From Nitrososphaerota archaeon (GTDB lineage Archaea > Thermoproteota > Nitrososphaeria > Nitrososphaerales > Nitrosopumilaceae): DNA of 5,461 nt. The notes under the pieces are model-generated. The model ran no database searches and was not told where the DNA came from. It worked only from the letters and a program-made list of their open reading frames with translations. Within the stretch, counting starts at the first letter, position 1. Every line of letters starts with the position of its first letter. The stretch is taken from positions 1 to 5,461 of the forward strand of contig JAGWGO010000115.1 in assembly GCA_028867395.1 (NCBI GenBank), given 5' to 3'. The translations under genes and the position numbers were made by a program. This document shows positions 1 to 4,873 of the stretch, one piece after another.

Positions 1-45
1 TGCTACAGACTCGTCCCCAAGCAATGTGTAATTGATGGATTTCAA
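1..45 (-). CDS. Possible 5' end of a gene running off the left edge
   Basis: On the minus strand a frame is open from an in-frame TGA at about 62-64 to the window edge. The only plausible start in it is the TTG at 43-45, giving (M)KSINYTLLGDESVA in 15 codons. A TATA-like box (AGATATTTTA, 71-80) is centred about 30 nt upstream, a little far for a leaderless start. The next gene upstream on this strand, DUF190, ends at 133, so the gene would have its own promoter. The start 'KSIN-x-x-x-LGD' loosely recalls archaeal SelB-like or EF-Tu-like elongation factor paralogues, but that is memory of a short pattern and not a reliable assignment. An opposite-strand frame (plus, 1-66) is also open, so the call is tentative. 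Confidence 0.3.
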   Translation of the reverse strand, partial: MKSINYTLLGDESVA

Positions 46-70
46 TTCACTTGTGAGAATTCATAACCAG

Positions 71-80
71 TAAAATATCT
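71..80 (-). promoter_or_regulatory. TATA-like box for the left-edge gene
   Basis: AGATATTTTA read on the minus strand, in the 87-bp gap after the DUF190 gene. It is centred about 30 nt before the candidate TTG start at 45. It is AT-rich and of the right form, but it is a weak site supported only by position. Confidence 0.25.
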
Positions 81-115
81 TGTGGAAAAAATGCAGTTGC
101 CGGAACATGTAGAAA

Positions 116-131
116 CCAAACAGTGTTTTGG
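116..131 (-). terminator. Possible hairpin after the crcB-DUF190 operon
   Basis: Directly after the DUF190 stop (133-135) the minus strand reads CCAAA-ACACTG-TTTGG, a 5-bp stem with a 6-nt loop, followed by TTTCTAC. This is the right place for a transcript end. The stem is short and the T-run poor, and archaeal termination usually relies on T-tracts rather than hairpins. Confidence 0.25.
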
Positions 132-132
132 C

Positions 133-447
133 TCAGATAGATCCTACTTCGTGTAAAGTTATCAATCCATTATCTCCAACTATTTTTTTAATCGCTGGTA
201 GGACCGACTCAATCTTTGGCAGTTCGTCTATTACCTCAATTATGAGAGGCATATTCACGGTTATGCCCTCTATTTGAAAATTGGACTTGCCCCGTTTGCC
301 ATATCCTTCTACTCCTGTCCACGCTGTGGCACCAGATATGTTTGATTTTTTTAACACACCAAGTATAACATGGTGTGTCCTTTTTCCTTCATAGTTGTCA
401 TTTTTCTTTATTCTTATCTTCATGCACCACATCTTCATAGTTCTCAT
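133..447 (-). CDS. DUF190 (PII-like) protein, CrcB partner
   Basis: This 104-residue cytoplasmic protein matches the DUF190/COG1993 family, a PII-like ferredoxin-type fold of about 100-115 residues. Visible family features are the N-terminal strand and loop MKIRI-x-NDNYEGK (9-22), the SGATAWTGVEGYGKRG turn (38-53; family form aGATvlrGieGfG), the PLIIEVIDELPKIESVLPAI segment (67-86; family form lPvvveivDseekIeafLp) and a terminal GLITLHEV strand (94-101). DUF190 genes are commonly next to or fused with crcB, so a role in modulating fluoride export is likely, though its biochemistry is not settled. The ATG directly abuts the crcB TAA stop (TAAATG), and AGGTGAG lies 9 nt upstream inside crcB, so translation is probably coupled and this start is preferred over the ATGs at residues 4, 6 and 9. 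No TATA box lies in between; it depends on the crcB promoter. Confidence 0.9.
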   Translation of the reverse strand: MRTMKMWCMKIRIKKNDNYEGKRTHHVILGVLKKSNISGATAWTGVEGYGKRGKSNFQIEGITVNMPLIIEVIDELPKIESVLPAIKKIVGDNGLITLHEVGSI

Positions 448-837
448 TTAACTAAACTCACCTGCCATTATGGCACTTGTAACAACTTTGCCACCCATCA
501 CTGCTCCAAGGGACAGTCCTACATTTACAAGTACGTTTATTGCCATTACGGCATACTGACGATTATCAAATAAGTTGCTTGCCTCTAGCACAAACGAGGA
601 CATTGTGGTAAGCGCACCACAAAAACCAATTGCGACAAAAAAGGCATACTTGGCATCCAAATTCCATTGCTGTGACACCACCACAAATACTCCAATGACA
701 AAACTTCCTATAATGTTCACTATCAACACATTCATTGGGAGAGAACCCCAGAGAAGCGGAGATGCTGTTATTTTAAAACGCAGAAACGTGCCAACCAAAC
801 CGCCTGCTGCAAGAAGCAATAATTCTATTCCTTTCAT
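448..837 (-). CDS. crcB: Fluoride channel CrcB/Fluc
   Basis: Small membrane protein of the CrcB/Fluc family, dimeric channels that let F- leave the cell. With the start chosen here (MKGIELLLLAAGG) it has 129 residues, typical for the family. Residue numbers below count from the longer possible start at 882 (144 residues). Four hydrophobic helices are visible. Hallmarks are GGLVGTFLR (27-35), the TM2 pore motif P49..L53-x-x-N56-x-x-G59-S-F61, the TM3 break G86-F-C-G-A-L-T-T93-M-S95-S-F97 and TM4 N116-V-L-V-N120. The TM3 phenylalanine box (TTFSxF in most members) has Met94 in its first position, while Phe97 is kept. ATGs also exist at 882 and 870, but they would add a polar 15-residue tail unusual for the family and have no SD. 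Before the chosen ATG there is only a weak GGTAG. The gene is followed without a gap by the DUF190 gene. Family identity is firm; the start is not. Confidence 0.93.
   Translation of the reverse strand: MKGIELLLLAAGGLVGTFLRFKITASPLLWGSLPMNVLIVNIIGSFVIGVFVVVSQQWNLDAKYAFFVAIGFCGALTTMSSFVLEASNLFDNRQYAVMAINVLVNVGLSLGAVMGGKVVTSAIMAGEFS
457..463 (-). promoter_or_regulatory. Shine-Dalgarno site for the DUF190 gene
   Basis: AGGTGAG on the minus strand, within the last codons of crcB and separated by 9 nt from the ATG at 447. It closely matches the archaeal anti-SD complement GGAGGTGA. It is the only clear SD in the window and fits an internal operon gene, whereas the promoter-proximal genes appear leaderless. 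Confidence 0.7.
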
Positions 838-859
838 TTTTTGTCTACCATTTTTTGTT

Positions 860-931
860 CTAGTAGACATTATTATCGTCATAGGACGCGGTTCTGGCCA
901 TCACGCCAAGGCTAATGTCATAGCCGTACAT
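860..931 (-). CDS. Candidate 23-residue leader peptide/uORF before crcB
   Basis: A short ORF, ATG at 929-931 to TAG at 860-862, encodes MYGYDISLGVMARTASYDDN plus NVY. Its ATG lies about 25 nt downstream of the centre of the strong TATA box at 951-960, the spacing of a leaderless archaeal start, so it could be the first codon of the crcB mRNA. It overlaps the two upstream crcB ATGs (882, 870) in another frame and ends 22 nt before the preferred crcB ATG at 837. That arrangement suits a leader peptide or coupled re-initiation. No homologue is recognised, and a chance ORF of this length is quite possible. Confidence 0.35.
   Translation of the reverse strand: MYGYDISLGVMARTASYDDNNVY
896..926 (-). 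ncRNA. Two tandem short stem-loops in the crcB leader
   Basis: In minus-strand order the leader contains GGCTA-TGACAT-TAGCC (926 to 911; 5 bp stem, 6 nt loop) and then TGGC-GTGATG-GCCA (909 to 896; 4 bp stem, 6 nt loop), one base apart. They sit just after the predicted transcription start and before crcB, where a fluoride-responsive element would be expected. The text TGATGGCC resembles part of the fluoride riboswitch (crcB motif). The paired pseudoknot strands and the AAAC linker of that motif are not visible, so this is not called a riboswitch. The stems are short and may be incidental. Confidence 0.3.
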
Positions 932-950
932 CTTTAGATCCATTATACTC

Positions 951-960
951 ATTTATAATT
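951..960 (-). promoter_or_regulatory. TATA box of the crcB-DUF190 operon
   Basis: AATTATAAAT on the minus strand, the best TATA match in the window, lies in the 167-bp gap between the PEBP stop and the preferred crcB start. Transcription would begin near 928-932. That gives a leader of about 90 nt for the 837 start and coincides with the ATG of the small upstream ORF. Confidence 0.6.
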
Positions 961-1004
961 TGTGGTTACGCTGAATTTTGTCTCATGTACAACCAATAAG
1001 AAAA

Positions 1005-1796
1005 TTAGATTCTAGAGTATGTTCCCATCAAGAAAGTCTTGTCAATGACATGTCCTGACATGGCTTGCTCCAGAACATTTCTGGTGGTGTTTGGGTCAAG
1101 ATTTAGGCTAGTATCTAGTGCATATAGGGTGAAGAAATACCTGTGTGTTCCAGATGGAGGACATGGTCCTTTGTACCCGTGCGTTCCATCACTTGTGATT
1201 CCTTGAGGAAATGTCATGTTTTCTCCACTCAACTTGGTAACACTTGGAGAAATATTCCACATTATCCAATGCGTAAATGGGCCACTTGGAGCATCAATAT
1301 CAACTACCGTTAGCACAAGACTTTTTGCATTTTGTGGAACGCCAGATATTGTAAGATGTGGAGATACGTTGTTGCCATAGCAAGTATATTGTGTTGGAAT
1401 CGTACCGTTGTCTTCAAACGCAGAACTTGAAATGATAAAAGGCAGGGTATTATTCATTTGAATTATCCTTGCCTGTACAAGAAACTGAATTCCCTTGACA
1501 AAGTCTTTGTCAGAGATCTGCCCACTTGCCCACCACCCAGCACTAATCTTTATCCATGATGGAATATGTGGGTCACCGAGTACTGAGGTCGAGTTTTCCT
1601 GTATTGGTAGCTGTACTATTCCTTCTCGGATCAAGTACTCTATCCCTTTGACAAAATCCGAATCATCTACTTGCCCCTCAGACCACCACTTTGCAGTATT
1701 TTTTACCCAAGATGGGATTTGAATTGTTTCAGCGTAAGAATTCAAACTCGATAGTACAATGACAACAGTAGATGCCAAGAAGAGTGATTTTCTCAC
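1005..1796 (-). CDS. Secreted YbhB/PEBP-family protein with two thaumarchaeal WW repeats
   Basis: A 263-residue exported protein. Residues 1-22 are a signal peptide (MRKS, hydrophobic core, SYA|ET cleavage site). Residues 27-64 and 78-115 are two copies of a tryptophan-rich repeat. Residues ~118-263 form a phosphatidylethanolamine-binding-like domain of the bacterial/archaeal YbhB/YbcL type, with D166-I-D-A-P-S171, H176-W-I-M-W180 and G207-Y-K-G-P-C-P-P-S-G-T-H-R219 forming the anion/ligand pocket. Cys139 and Cys212 sit at positions often kept in this family and could pair outside the cell. The first D-P-D of the usual DPDAP motif is D-I-D here. The ligand is unknown; PEBP proteins bind phospho-ligands or inhibit proteases. 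The start is GTG at 1794-1796: no in-frame ATG is available, and a TATA box is centred 24 nt upstream, implying a leaderless mRNA. TAA (1005-1007) is followed by TTTTC, a weak T-tract. Confidence 0.9.
   Translation of the reverse strand: MRKSLFLASTVVIVLSSLNSYAETIQIPSWVKNTAKWWSEGQVDDSDFVKGIEYLIREGIVQLPIQENSTSVLGDPHIPSWIKISAGWWASGQISDKDFVKGIQFLVQARIIQMNNTLPFIISSSAFEDNGTIPTQYTCYGNNVSPHLTISGVPQNAKSLVLTVVDIDAPSGPFTHWIMWNISPSVTKLSGENMTFPQGITSDGTHGYKGPCPPSGTHRYFFTLYALDTSLNLDPNTTRNVLEQAMSGHVIDKTFLMGTYSRI
1452..1565 (-). repeat. WW repeat copy 2 in the PEBP protein (residues 78-115)
   Basis: The second unit begins IPSWIKISAGWWASGQ, then I94-S-D-K-D-F-V-K-G-I103. It is separated from copy 1 by a 13-residue linker rich in Ser/Asn/Gly. 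Conserved against copy 1: IPSW, K, A-x-WW, GQ, D-x-DFVKGI and L/I/Q at the end. Confidence 0.8.
1605..1718 (-). repeat. WW repeat copy 1 in the PEBP protein (residues 27-64)
   Basis: The 38-residue unit begins IPSWVKNTAKWWSEGQ and continues through D45-x-D-F-V-K-G-I52 and a short amphipathic end. It matches copy 2 at 20 of 38 positions by eye. I associate such units with secreted and cell-surface proteins of thaumarchaea, usually in tandem before a functional domain. They may be binding or surface-association modules; their role is not known to me. Confidence 0.8.
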
Positions 1797-1813
1797 AATA
1801 AAACTAGCATTTC

Positions 1814-1827
1814 CTTTTAAATAAATT
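1814..1827 (-). promoter_or_regulatory. TATA box of the PEBP gene
   Basis: AATTTATTTAAAAG on the minus strand, centred about 24 nt upstream of the GTG at 1796. The spacing predicts transcription starting at or next to the start codon, which supports GTG as the true start. A short GATCAGATC dyad lies further upstream at 1838-1846 but is too short to call an operator. Confidence 0.5.
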
Positions 1828-1877
1828 AATTCAAGAAGATCAGATCCTTTTTGCGACCTTACAGTGACAATTACAAA

Positions 1878-1887
1878 ATTTTAATAG
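1878..1887 (+). promoter_or_regulatory. TATA box of the radical SAM gene
   Basis: ATTTTAATAG, centred about 27 nt before the GTG at 1909. With the oppositely oriented TATA box at 1814-1827 it makes 1797-1908 a compact divergent promoter region. The spacing predicts a leaderless mRNA. Confidence 0.5.
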
Positions 1888-1908
1888 ATTTAGAATAGAA
1901 ACAAGAAT

Positions 1909-2985
1909 GTGGTAGTAGACGTAATTAGAACAATTAACAGGGTGGGCAAATGGTCCCTTAATAGAGCGGTCGGCAAAAGAAGGCCTCTCATCGCGGTCTT
2001 TAGCTTAACCCATTATTGCAACTACTTTTGCCCCATGTGCCCCTTTGGAGACGCAGACAAACAGGGGCAGGTAAAACTTGCAAACAAAAATGACCTGACT
2101 ACTGAGCAGTGGAAGCACATATTTGACAAGGTTGCAGAATATTGTATCTGGTCCATCATTGAAGGTGGAGAACCCACAAGTAGGCCAGATTTTATGGAGC
2201 TGGTGCGCTATCTTTACAGTCTAAAGATGCCAATCACTTTAATAACAAATTGTTCACTTTTACACACAATCAATCTTGATGAACTAAAAAGATACATCCA
2301 GTTCATCACATGTAGCATAGATTCGGTCTTGGAGGAATCATACTGCAAGGTTCGCGGAGTGACTCCGCAGACCTACGAACGTGTAATGCAGAATCTACAG
2401 ATATTAACTGAACACAAGGTCCCACACTACTTCAACTCGGTGATCACAAAGTTCAACACAAAAGAGTTCATAGACAAGTCATACTTTAGAAGAGCAAAGG
2501 AGCTTGGAGTCAACGCAGTCTCGTTGACATTTGTAGAAGACAGATCAGATGTCGACTACTCACTTTTGCCTGACAGAGATACAATTGTCAACGTTTGTAA
2601 AAGTGTACTTGAACACATTTACAGCAAAGAAGATCCGCAGGTAATGATTCCTCCGCAATACTTTGAACAGATAATCAAACACGGGCGCGGGATGTACGAC
2701 GAGTGCGGAGTATGGAAAAGCATTTTTGTTAATGGAAACGGTACAGTCATGGTACCTTGTTGGAAATACAATAGTCCTGAAAACACATACAACCTTCTTG
2801 AAAAGAGTGTGGATGAGATCTGGAGCGCGCCTCAATGGGAGATTGCAAAGACCTGTCATGACTGTGAGGTATTGGGATGTATATGGTACTCGTCTCAACC
2901 GGTGACAACTTTTGCTCAAAACTATATGCGTGGTCTATCTAAGATGATAAGTCAACGCTCTCCTGAAGTGGCACAGCAGATCTAG
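1909..2985 (+). CDS. Radical SAM enzyme with SPASM/twitch-like C-terminal domain
   Basis: A 358-residue cytoplasmic enzyme predicted to cleave S-adenosylmethionine reductively. The [4Fe-4S] motif is C37-x3-C41-x2-C44 after the strand VFSLTHY. E85-G-G-E-P89 is the GGEP SAM-binding motif, and T134-C-S-I-D-S139 is the mid-barrel strand. The C-terminal part has C266-x11-G278-x5-C284-W followed by C316-x2-C319-x4-C324, with an E-I-W helix (303-305) between. That is the layout of SPASM/twitch auxiliary cluster domains but with fewer cysteines than the seven of full SPASM, so probably one auxiliary cluster. Such proteins modify peptides, proteins or small molecules; the substrate here is unknown and no precursor peptide gene is seen nearby. 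The start is GTG: the ATG at 1907 is in another frame and stops after two codons. The TAG stop overlaps the converging methyltransferase stop. Confidence 0.88.
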   Translation: MVVDVIRTINRVGKWSLNRAVGKRRPLIAVFSLTHYCNYFCPMCPFGDADKQGQVKLANKNDLTTEQWKHIFDKVAEYCIWSIIEGGEPTSRPDFMELVRYLYSLKMPITLITNCSLLHTINLDELKRYIQFITCSIDSVLEESYCKVRGVTPQTYERVMQNLQILTEHKVPHYFNSVITKFNTKEFIDKSYFRRAKELGVNAVSLTFVEDRSDVDYSLLPDRDTIVNVCKSVLEHIYSKEDPQVMIPPQYFEQIIKHGRGMYDECGVWKSIFVNGNGTVMVPCWKYNSPENTYNLLEKSVDEIWSAPQWEIAKTCHDCEVLGCIWYSSQPVTTFAQNYMRGLSKMISQRSPEVAQQI

Positions 2986-3857
2986 TTCTCCTTTTTGCCA
3001 ACAATCATGTCAACCTTGTAATTGAGACTTAGTCTTGAATTTACGTCTAGTTTCCAAGGAATGTACGTTTGCCTGCTTGTACCTTGGATTAACTTGAATC
3101 CGGAATTCTGAACATTGCGTCTCAACTCTTCTGGAGTAATCCTTTGTTTTACAGAACTTTTGCCTCGCTCAAAGTCATAAGGGTCAGACAGCATGAGAAA
3201 TTTTTCCGCCTGGTGTGATACGATATGTAGTAGTTTTCTTGGCTCTATAATGTCAAGTAGGTTCAGAGCCATAACAAGACCAAATTTTTTGTTTCCAAAT
3301 GGTGGGCAAAGTGAGTCTGCCACAATAAAATCCGAGTTTTTTCTCTGGTGTCTTTTTGCTTCCAATATTCCATAAAATGACTTGTCTATTCCAAAGACAC
3401 ATGAATGTCTCTTGGCAACATCTCTTGCTACGTGACCTATAGAGCATCCGTGTTCTAACACAAGATCACAGACAGGCAACTTTTGTATTGAACTTCTTAT
3501 CTGTGTGTAAAATTTAGACTTCATGCTTTGCTTGTAAATTTCCAGCCACCGTTTCTCAAGTTCGGTGGTATCATCTGATGTGTGCTTTATCTTCTTCAAA
3601 GTCTCTTTTACATACAATTTCATCTTGTCAGACTTGACTGATAAAAGTAGGTGCCCGCCAAGAGACATCCTAATTGAAAGGTATGATGAGAAGTCTTCTA
3701 ACAAAAATGGCACTTTAGAGATTATGGGATAACGAGATTTACAGCCAGTACAATTTAGAAAACCCTCTACAGTCTCTTCGTCGTAGGCGATGGACTCAAG
3801 CGATAGATCGGAGTTGCAGTTTAAACATTTGATGTGTTTTACTGTAAAGTCAAACAA
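2982..3857 (-). CDS. Class I SAM-dependent methyltransferase with N-terminal zinc ribbon
   Basis: A 291-residue protein. Residues 8-53 form a Trm112-like zinc ribbon: C11-x2-C14 and C36-x2-C39, then RYPIISKVPFLL. A helical linker (about 60-125) follows, then a Rossmann methyltransferase domain. Its motif I is V133-L-E-H-G-C-S-I-G141, the acidic end of strand 2 is G156-I-D158, motif III-like is I178-V-A-D181, and motif IV is F192-G-L-V-M-A-L-N199 then L-L-D-I-I. L223-S-D-P-Y-D-F229 follows. The N-L-L-D and (S)DPY elements loosely resemble the C-terminal methyltransferase of ovothiol synthase (OvoA), which could mean a small-molecule substrate; this is a hint only. The start is TTG at 3855-3857, since the in-frame upstream stretch reaches a TAA without an ATG or GTG. 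AAGGT lies 4 nt before it and a TATA box 27 nt before it. Confidence 0.83.
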   Translation of the reverse strand: MFDFTVKHIKCLNCNSDLSLESIAYDEETVEGFLNCTGCKSRYPIISKVPFLLEDFSSYLSIRMSLGGHLLLSVKSDKMKLYVKETLKKIKHTSDDTTELEKRWLEIYKQSMKSKFYTQIRSSIQKLPVCDLVLEHGCSIGHVARDVAKRHSCVFGIDKSFYGILEAKRHQRKNSDFIVADSLCPPFGNKKFGLVMALNLLDIIEPRKLLHIVSHQAEKFLMLSDPYDFERGKSSVKQRITPEELRRNVQNSGFKLIQGTSRQTYIPWKLDVNSRLSLNYKVDMIVGKKEN

Positions 3858-3878
3858 TGTGACCTTACCAGATGGCTC

Positions 3879-3890
3879 AAATTAAATTCA
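3879..3890 (-). promoter_or_regulatory. TATA box of the methyltransferase gene
   Basis: GAATTTAATTTG on the minus strand, within the 40-bp gap between the FilR1-type regulator stop (3898) and the methyltransferase TTG start (3857), centred about 27 nt upstream of that start. The gene therefore probably has its own promoter as well as possible read-through from the regulator. Confidence 0.45.
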
Positions 3891-3897
3891 TACTGGC

Positions 3898-4698
3898 CTA
3901 TTCTTGGATCTTGCTTTCCTGAAATGGAGAGGAGTTGTACCAACAGTACCTAAAATAGTCCAAGCACCATTCGTGAAACAGAGAATCTTTGCTGTAAAAC
4001 ATCTCTCTCATGTCTGCAACACCATCCAATGTTGGAAAACCCACGCATGCCTCCTTCTCGTTTAATACCACTACTACGTTGGTACCGGCTCTCATTTTTC
4101 TCTCAACTAGACCCTTGTCAAGTAAATCCTTCATTCCCAACTTGTTGAGTAGTTCTTTTCTTCCTTTTGGAACTATAACAGACTCGGAAAAAATGTAATG
4201 TAGTTGCATTCCCTGTTTTACCTTAGTCAGAAGCGGTTCTATCAAGTCAAGAGGCACTTCAGTGAAAATTTCATACACAAACTCATCTGCATTTTTATAG
4301 ATTGACTTCCATTGCTCCAAAACTTTGACAAAGCCCTTAATTTGCTGCCCTCCTGCAAGAGCACCTATTCTTTGTATGAATTTCATTGAGACATCTCCAA
4401 AATCATGATTCTCAAAGTATTTTCGATTCTTGGAGAGAAACAACATGGATGGGACCTGCGTACACATGGTTTTTCCGTAGGTCGTCAGATCATACAATCC
4501 GTCTTTGTCTTTTGTTATCAATCCAGCCCCTGTAAGTCTCTCAAAATTTCGATGTACTTCTTGAACTGTGGCATGCAATTCTTTTGCCATGTTTGAGATC
4601 TTTGATTTTTTTTCTAACAGCTTGAATATTATGTTTAGACGTTGCTCGCTTGCAAGCTCAAGAAAGTCATTTGCCGCGTTCTCGTATATAGTGGTCAA
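3898..4698 (-). CDS. FilR1-type winged-helix transcriptional regulator
   Basis: A 266-residue archaeal transcription regulator. Residues ~10-75 are a winged helix-turn-helix of ArsR/MarR type: ASEQRLNIIFKLLEKKSKIS, then helices M37-AKELHATVQEVHRNFERLTG57 and the wing L60-ITKDKDGLYDLTTYG75. From about residue 80 to the end it resembles the FilR1/DUF1724 domain, with the segments F87-LSKNRKYFENHDFGD, 'IYKNADEFVYEIFTEVP' and 'GTNVVVVLNEKEACVGFPT'. This domain is named after the FilR regulators of methanogens and is widespread in archaea as a putative effector domain. The start is TTG at 4696-4698; no in-frame ATG or GTG lies upstream, and the first internal ATG (residue 37) would cut the HTH. 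It is divergent from the small winged-helix gene at 4874 and upstream of the methyltransferase. The target is unknown. Confidence 0.85.
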   Translation of the reverse strand: MTTIYENAANDFLELASEQRLNIIFKLLEKKSKISNMAKELHATVQEVHRNFERLTGAGLITKDKDGLYDLTTYGKTMCTQVPSMLFLSKNRKYFENHDFGDVSMKFIQRIGALAGGQQIKGFVKVLEQWKSIYKNADEFVYEIFTEVPLDLIEPLLTKVKQGMQLHYIFSESVIVPKGRKELLNKLGMKDLLDKGLVERKMRAGTNVVVVLNEKEACVGFPTLDGVADMREMFYSKDSLFHEWCLDYFRYCWYNSSPFQESKIQE

Positions 4699-4712
4699 CG
4701 ACAGGATTGTAC

Positions 4713-4724
4713 AAAGTATTAATG
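4713..4724 (-). promoter_or_regulatory. TATA-like box of the FilR1-type gene
   Basis: On the minus strand CATTAATACTTTG runs across 4725-4713, centred about 22 nt before the TTG at 4698. It is a weak match at slightly short spacing, but no better box lies at a suitable distance. Confidence 0.35.
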
Positions 4725-4772
4725 TAAATCTTTGCCTACAATAAGAAACGGTTTTTGCATAATTTTACTATT

Positions 4773-4807
4773 AAAATTTGTCACAAAATTTCAATTTGAA
4801 AATTTTT
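4773..4807. repeat. AT-rich AAAATTT cluster in the divergent promoter
   Basis: AAAATTT occurs at 4773-4779, 4785-4791 and 4799-4805, and the last two flank a small inverted repeat TTTCAA-T-TTGAAA (4789-4801). It lies in the middle of the 175-bp gap between two divergently transcribed regulator genes. It could be bent DNA or a regulator/chromatin-protein site. AT richness makes chance occurrence fairly likely. Confidence 0.4.
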
Positions 4808-4818
4808 GATGTGTCCAG

Positions 4819-4834
4819 ACTTAGTTAACTAAGT
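4819..4834. promoter_or_regulatory. Perfect 16-bp palindrome, candidate operator
   Basis: ACTTAGTTAACTAAGT is a perfect inverted repeat centred 21-22 bp upstream of the TATA centre (4848) of the small winged-helix gene and about 47 bp before its ATG. A dimeric winged-helix protein would bind such a site. Its position just upstream of the TATA/BRE suits an activator or autoregulator. Either neighbouring regulator could be the ligand; which one is not visible. Confidence 0.55.
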
Positions 4835-4844
4835 TAAGTAATCC

Positions 4845-4851
4845 ATTAAAT
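4845..4851 (+). promoter_or_regulatory. TATA box of the small winged-helix gene
   Basis: ATTAAAT centred 26 nt before the ATG at 4874, implying a leaderless mRNA. The GGAG at 4853-4856 is too far from the ATG (about 17 nt) to act as an SD. Confidence 0.5.
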
Positions 4852-4873
4852 CGGAGAAAGCAAACTAGTAACA

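Noticed and set aside
1..66. Plus-strand frame open from the left edge to TAA at 64-66
   Set aside because: Its Cys-rich 21-residue tail has no recognisable pattern; the minus-strand start with a TATA-like box was preferred, though weakly.
860..931. Canonical fluoride riboswitch in the crcB leader
   Set aside because: GATG and TGATGGCC pieces are present, but the pairing pseudoknot strands and the AAAC linker cannot be placed in order.
575..937. 120-codon plus-strand open frame across crcB
   Set aside because: It is antisense to a clear CrcB with all family motifs, and its product has no recognisable domain or promoter.
1838..1846. GATCAGATC dyad in the PEBP/radical SAM divergent region as an operator
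   Set aside because: Only two self-palindromic GATC units around one base; too short to separate from chance.
2560..2919. 119-codon minus-strand open frame
   Set aside because: It is antisense to the conserved cysteine-rich C-terminal part of the radical SAM gene; the Arg/Leu/Cys-rich product looks like a shadow.
3253..3447. 64-codon minus-strand frame inside the methyltransferase
   Set aside because: It is an alternate frame of the same strand within the SAM-binding domain, whose main frame is intact and needs no frameshift.
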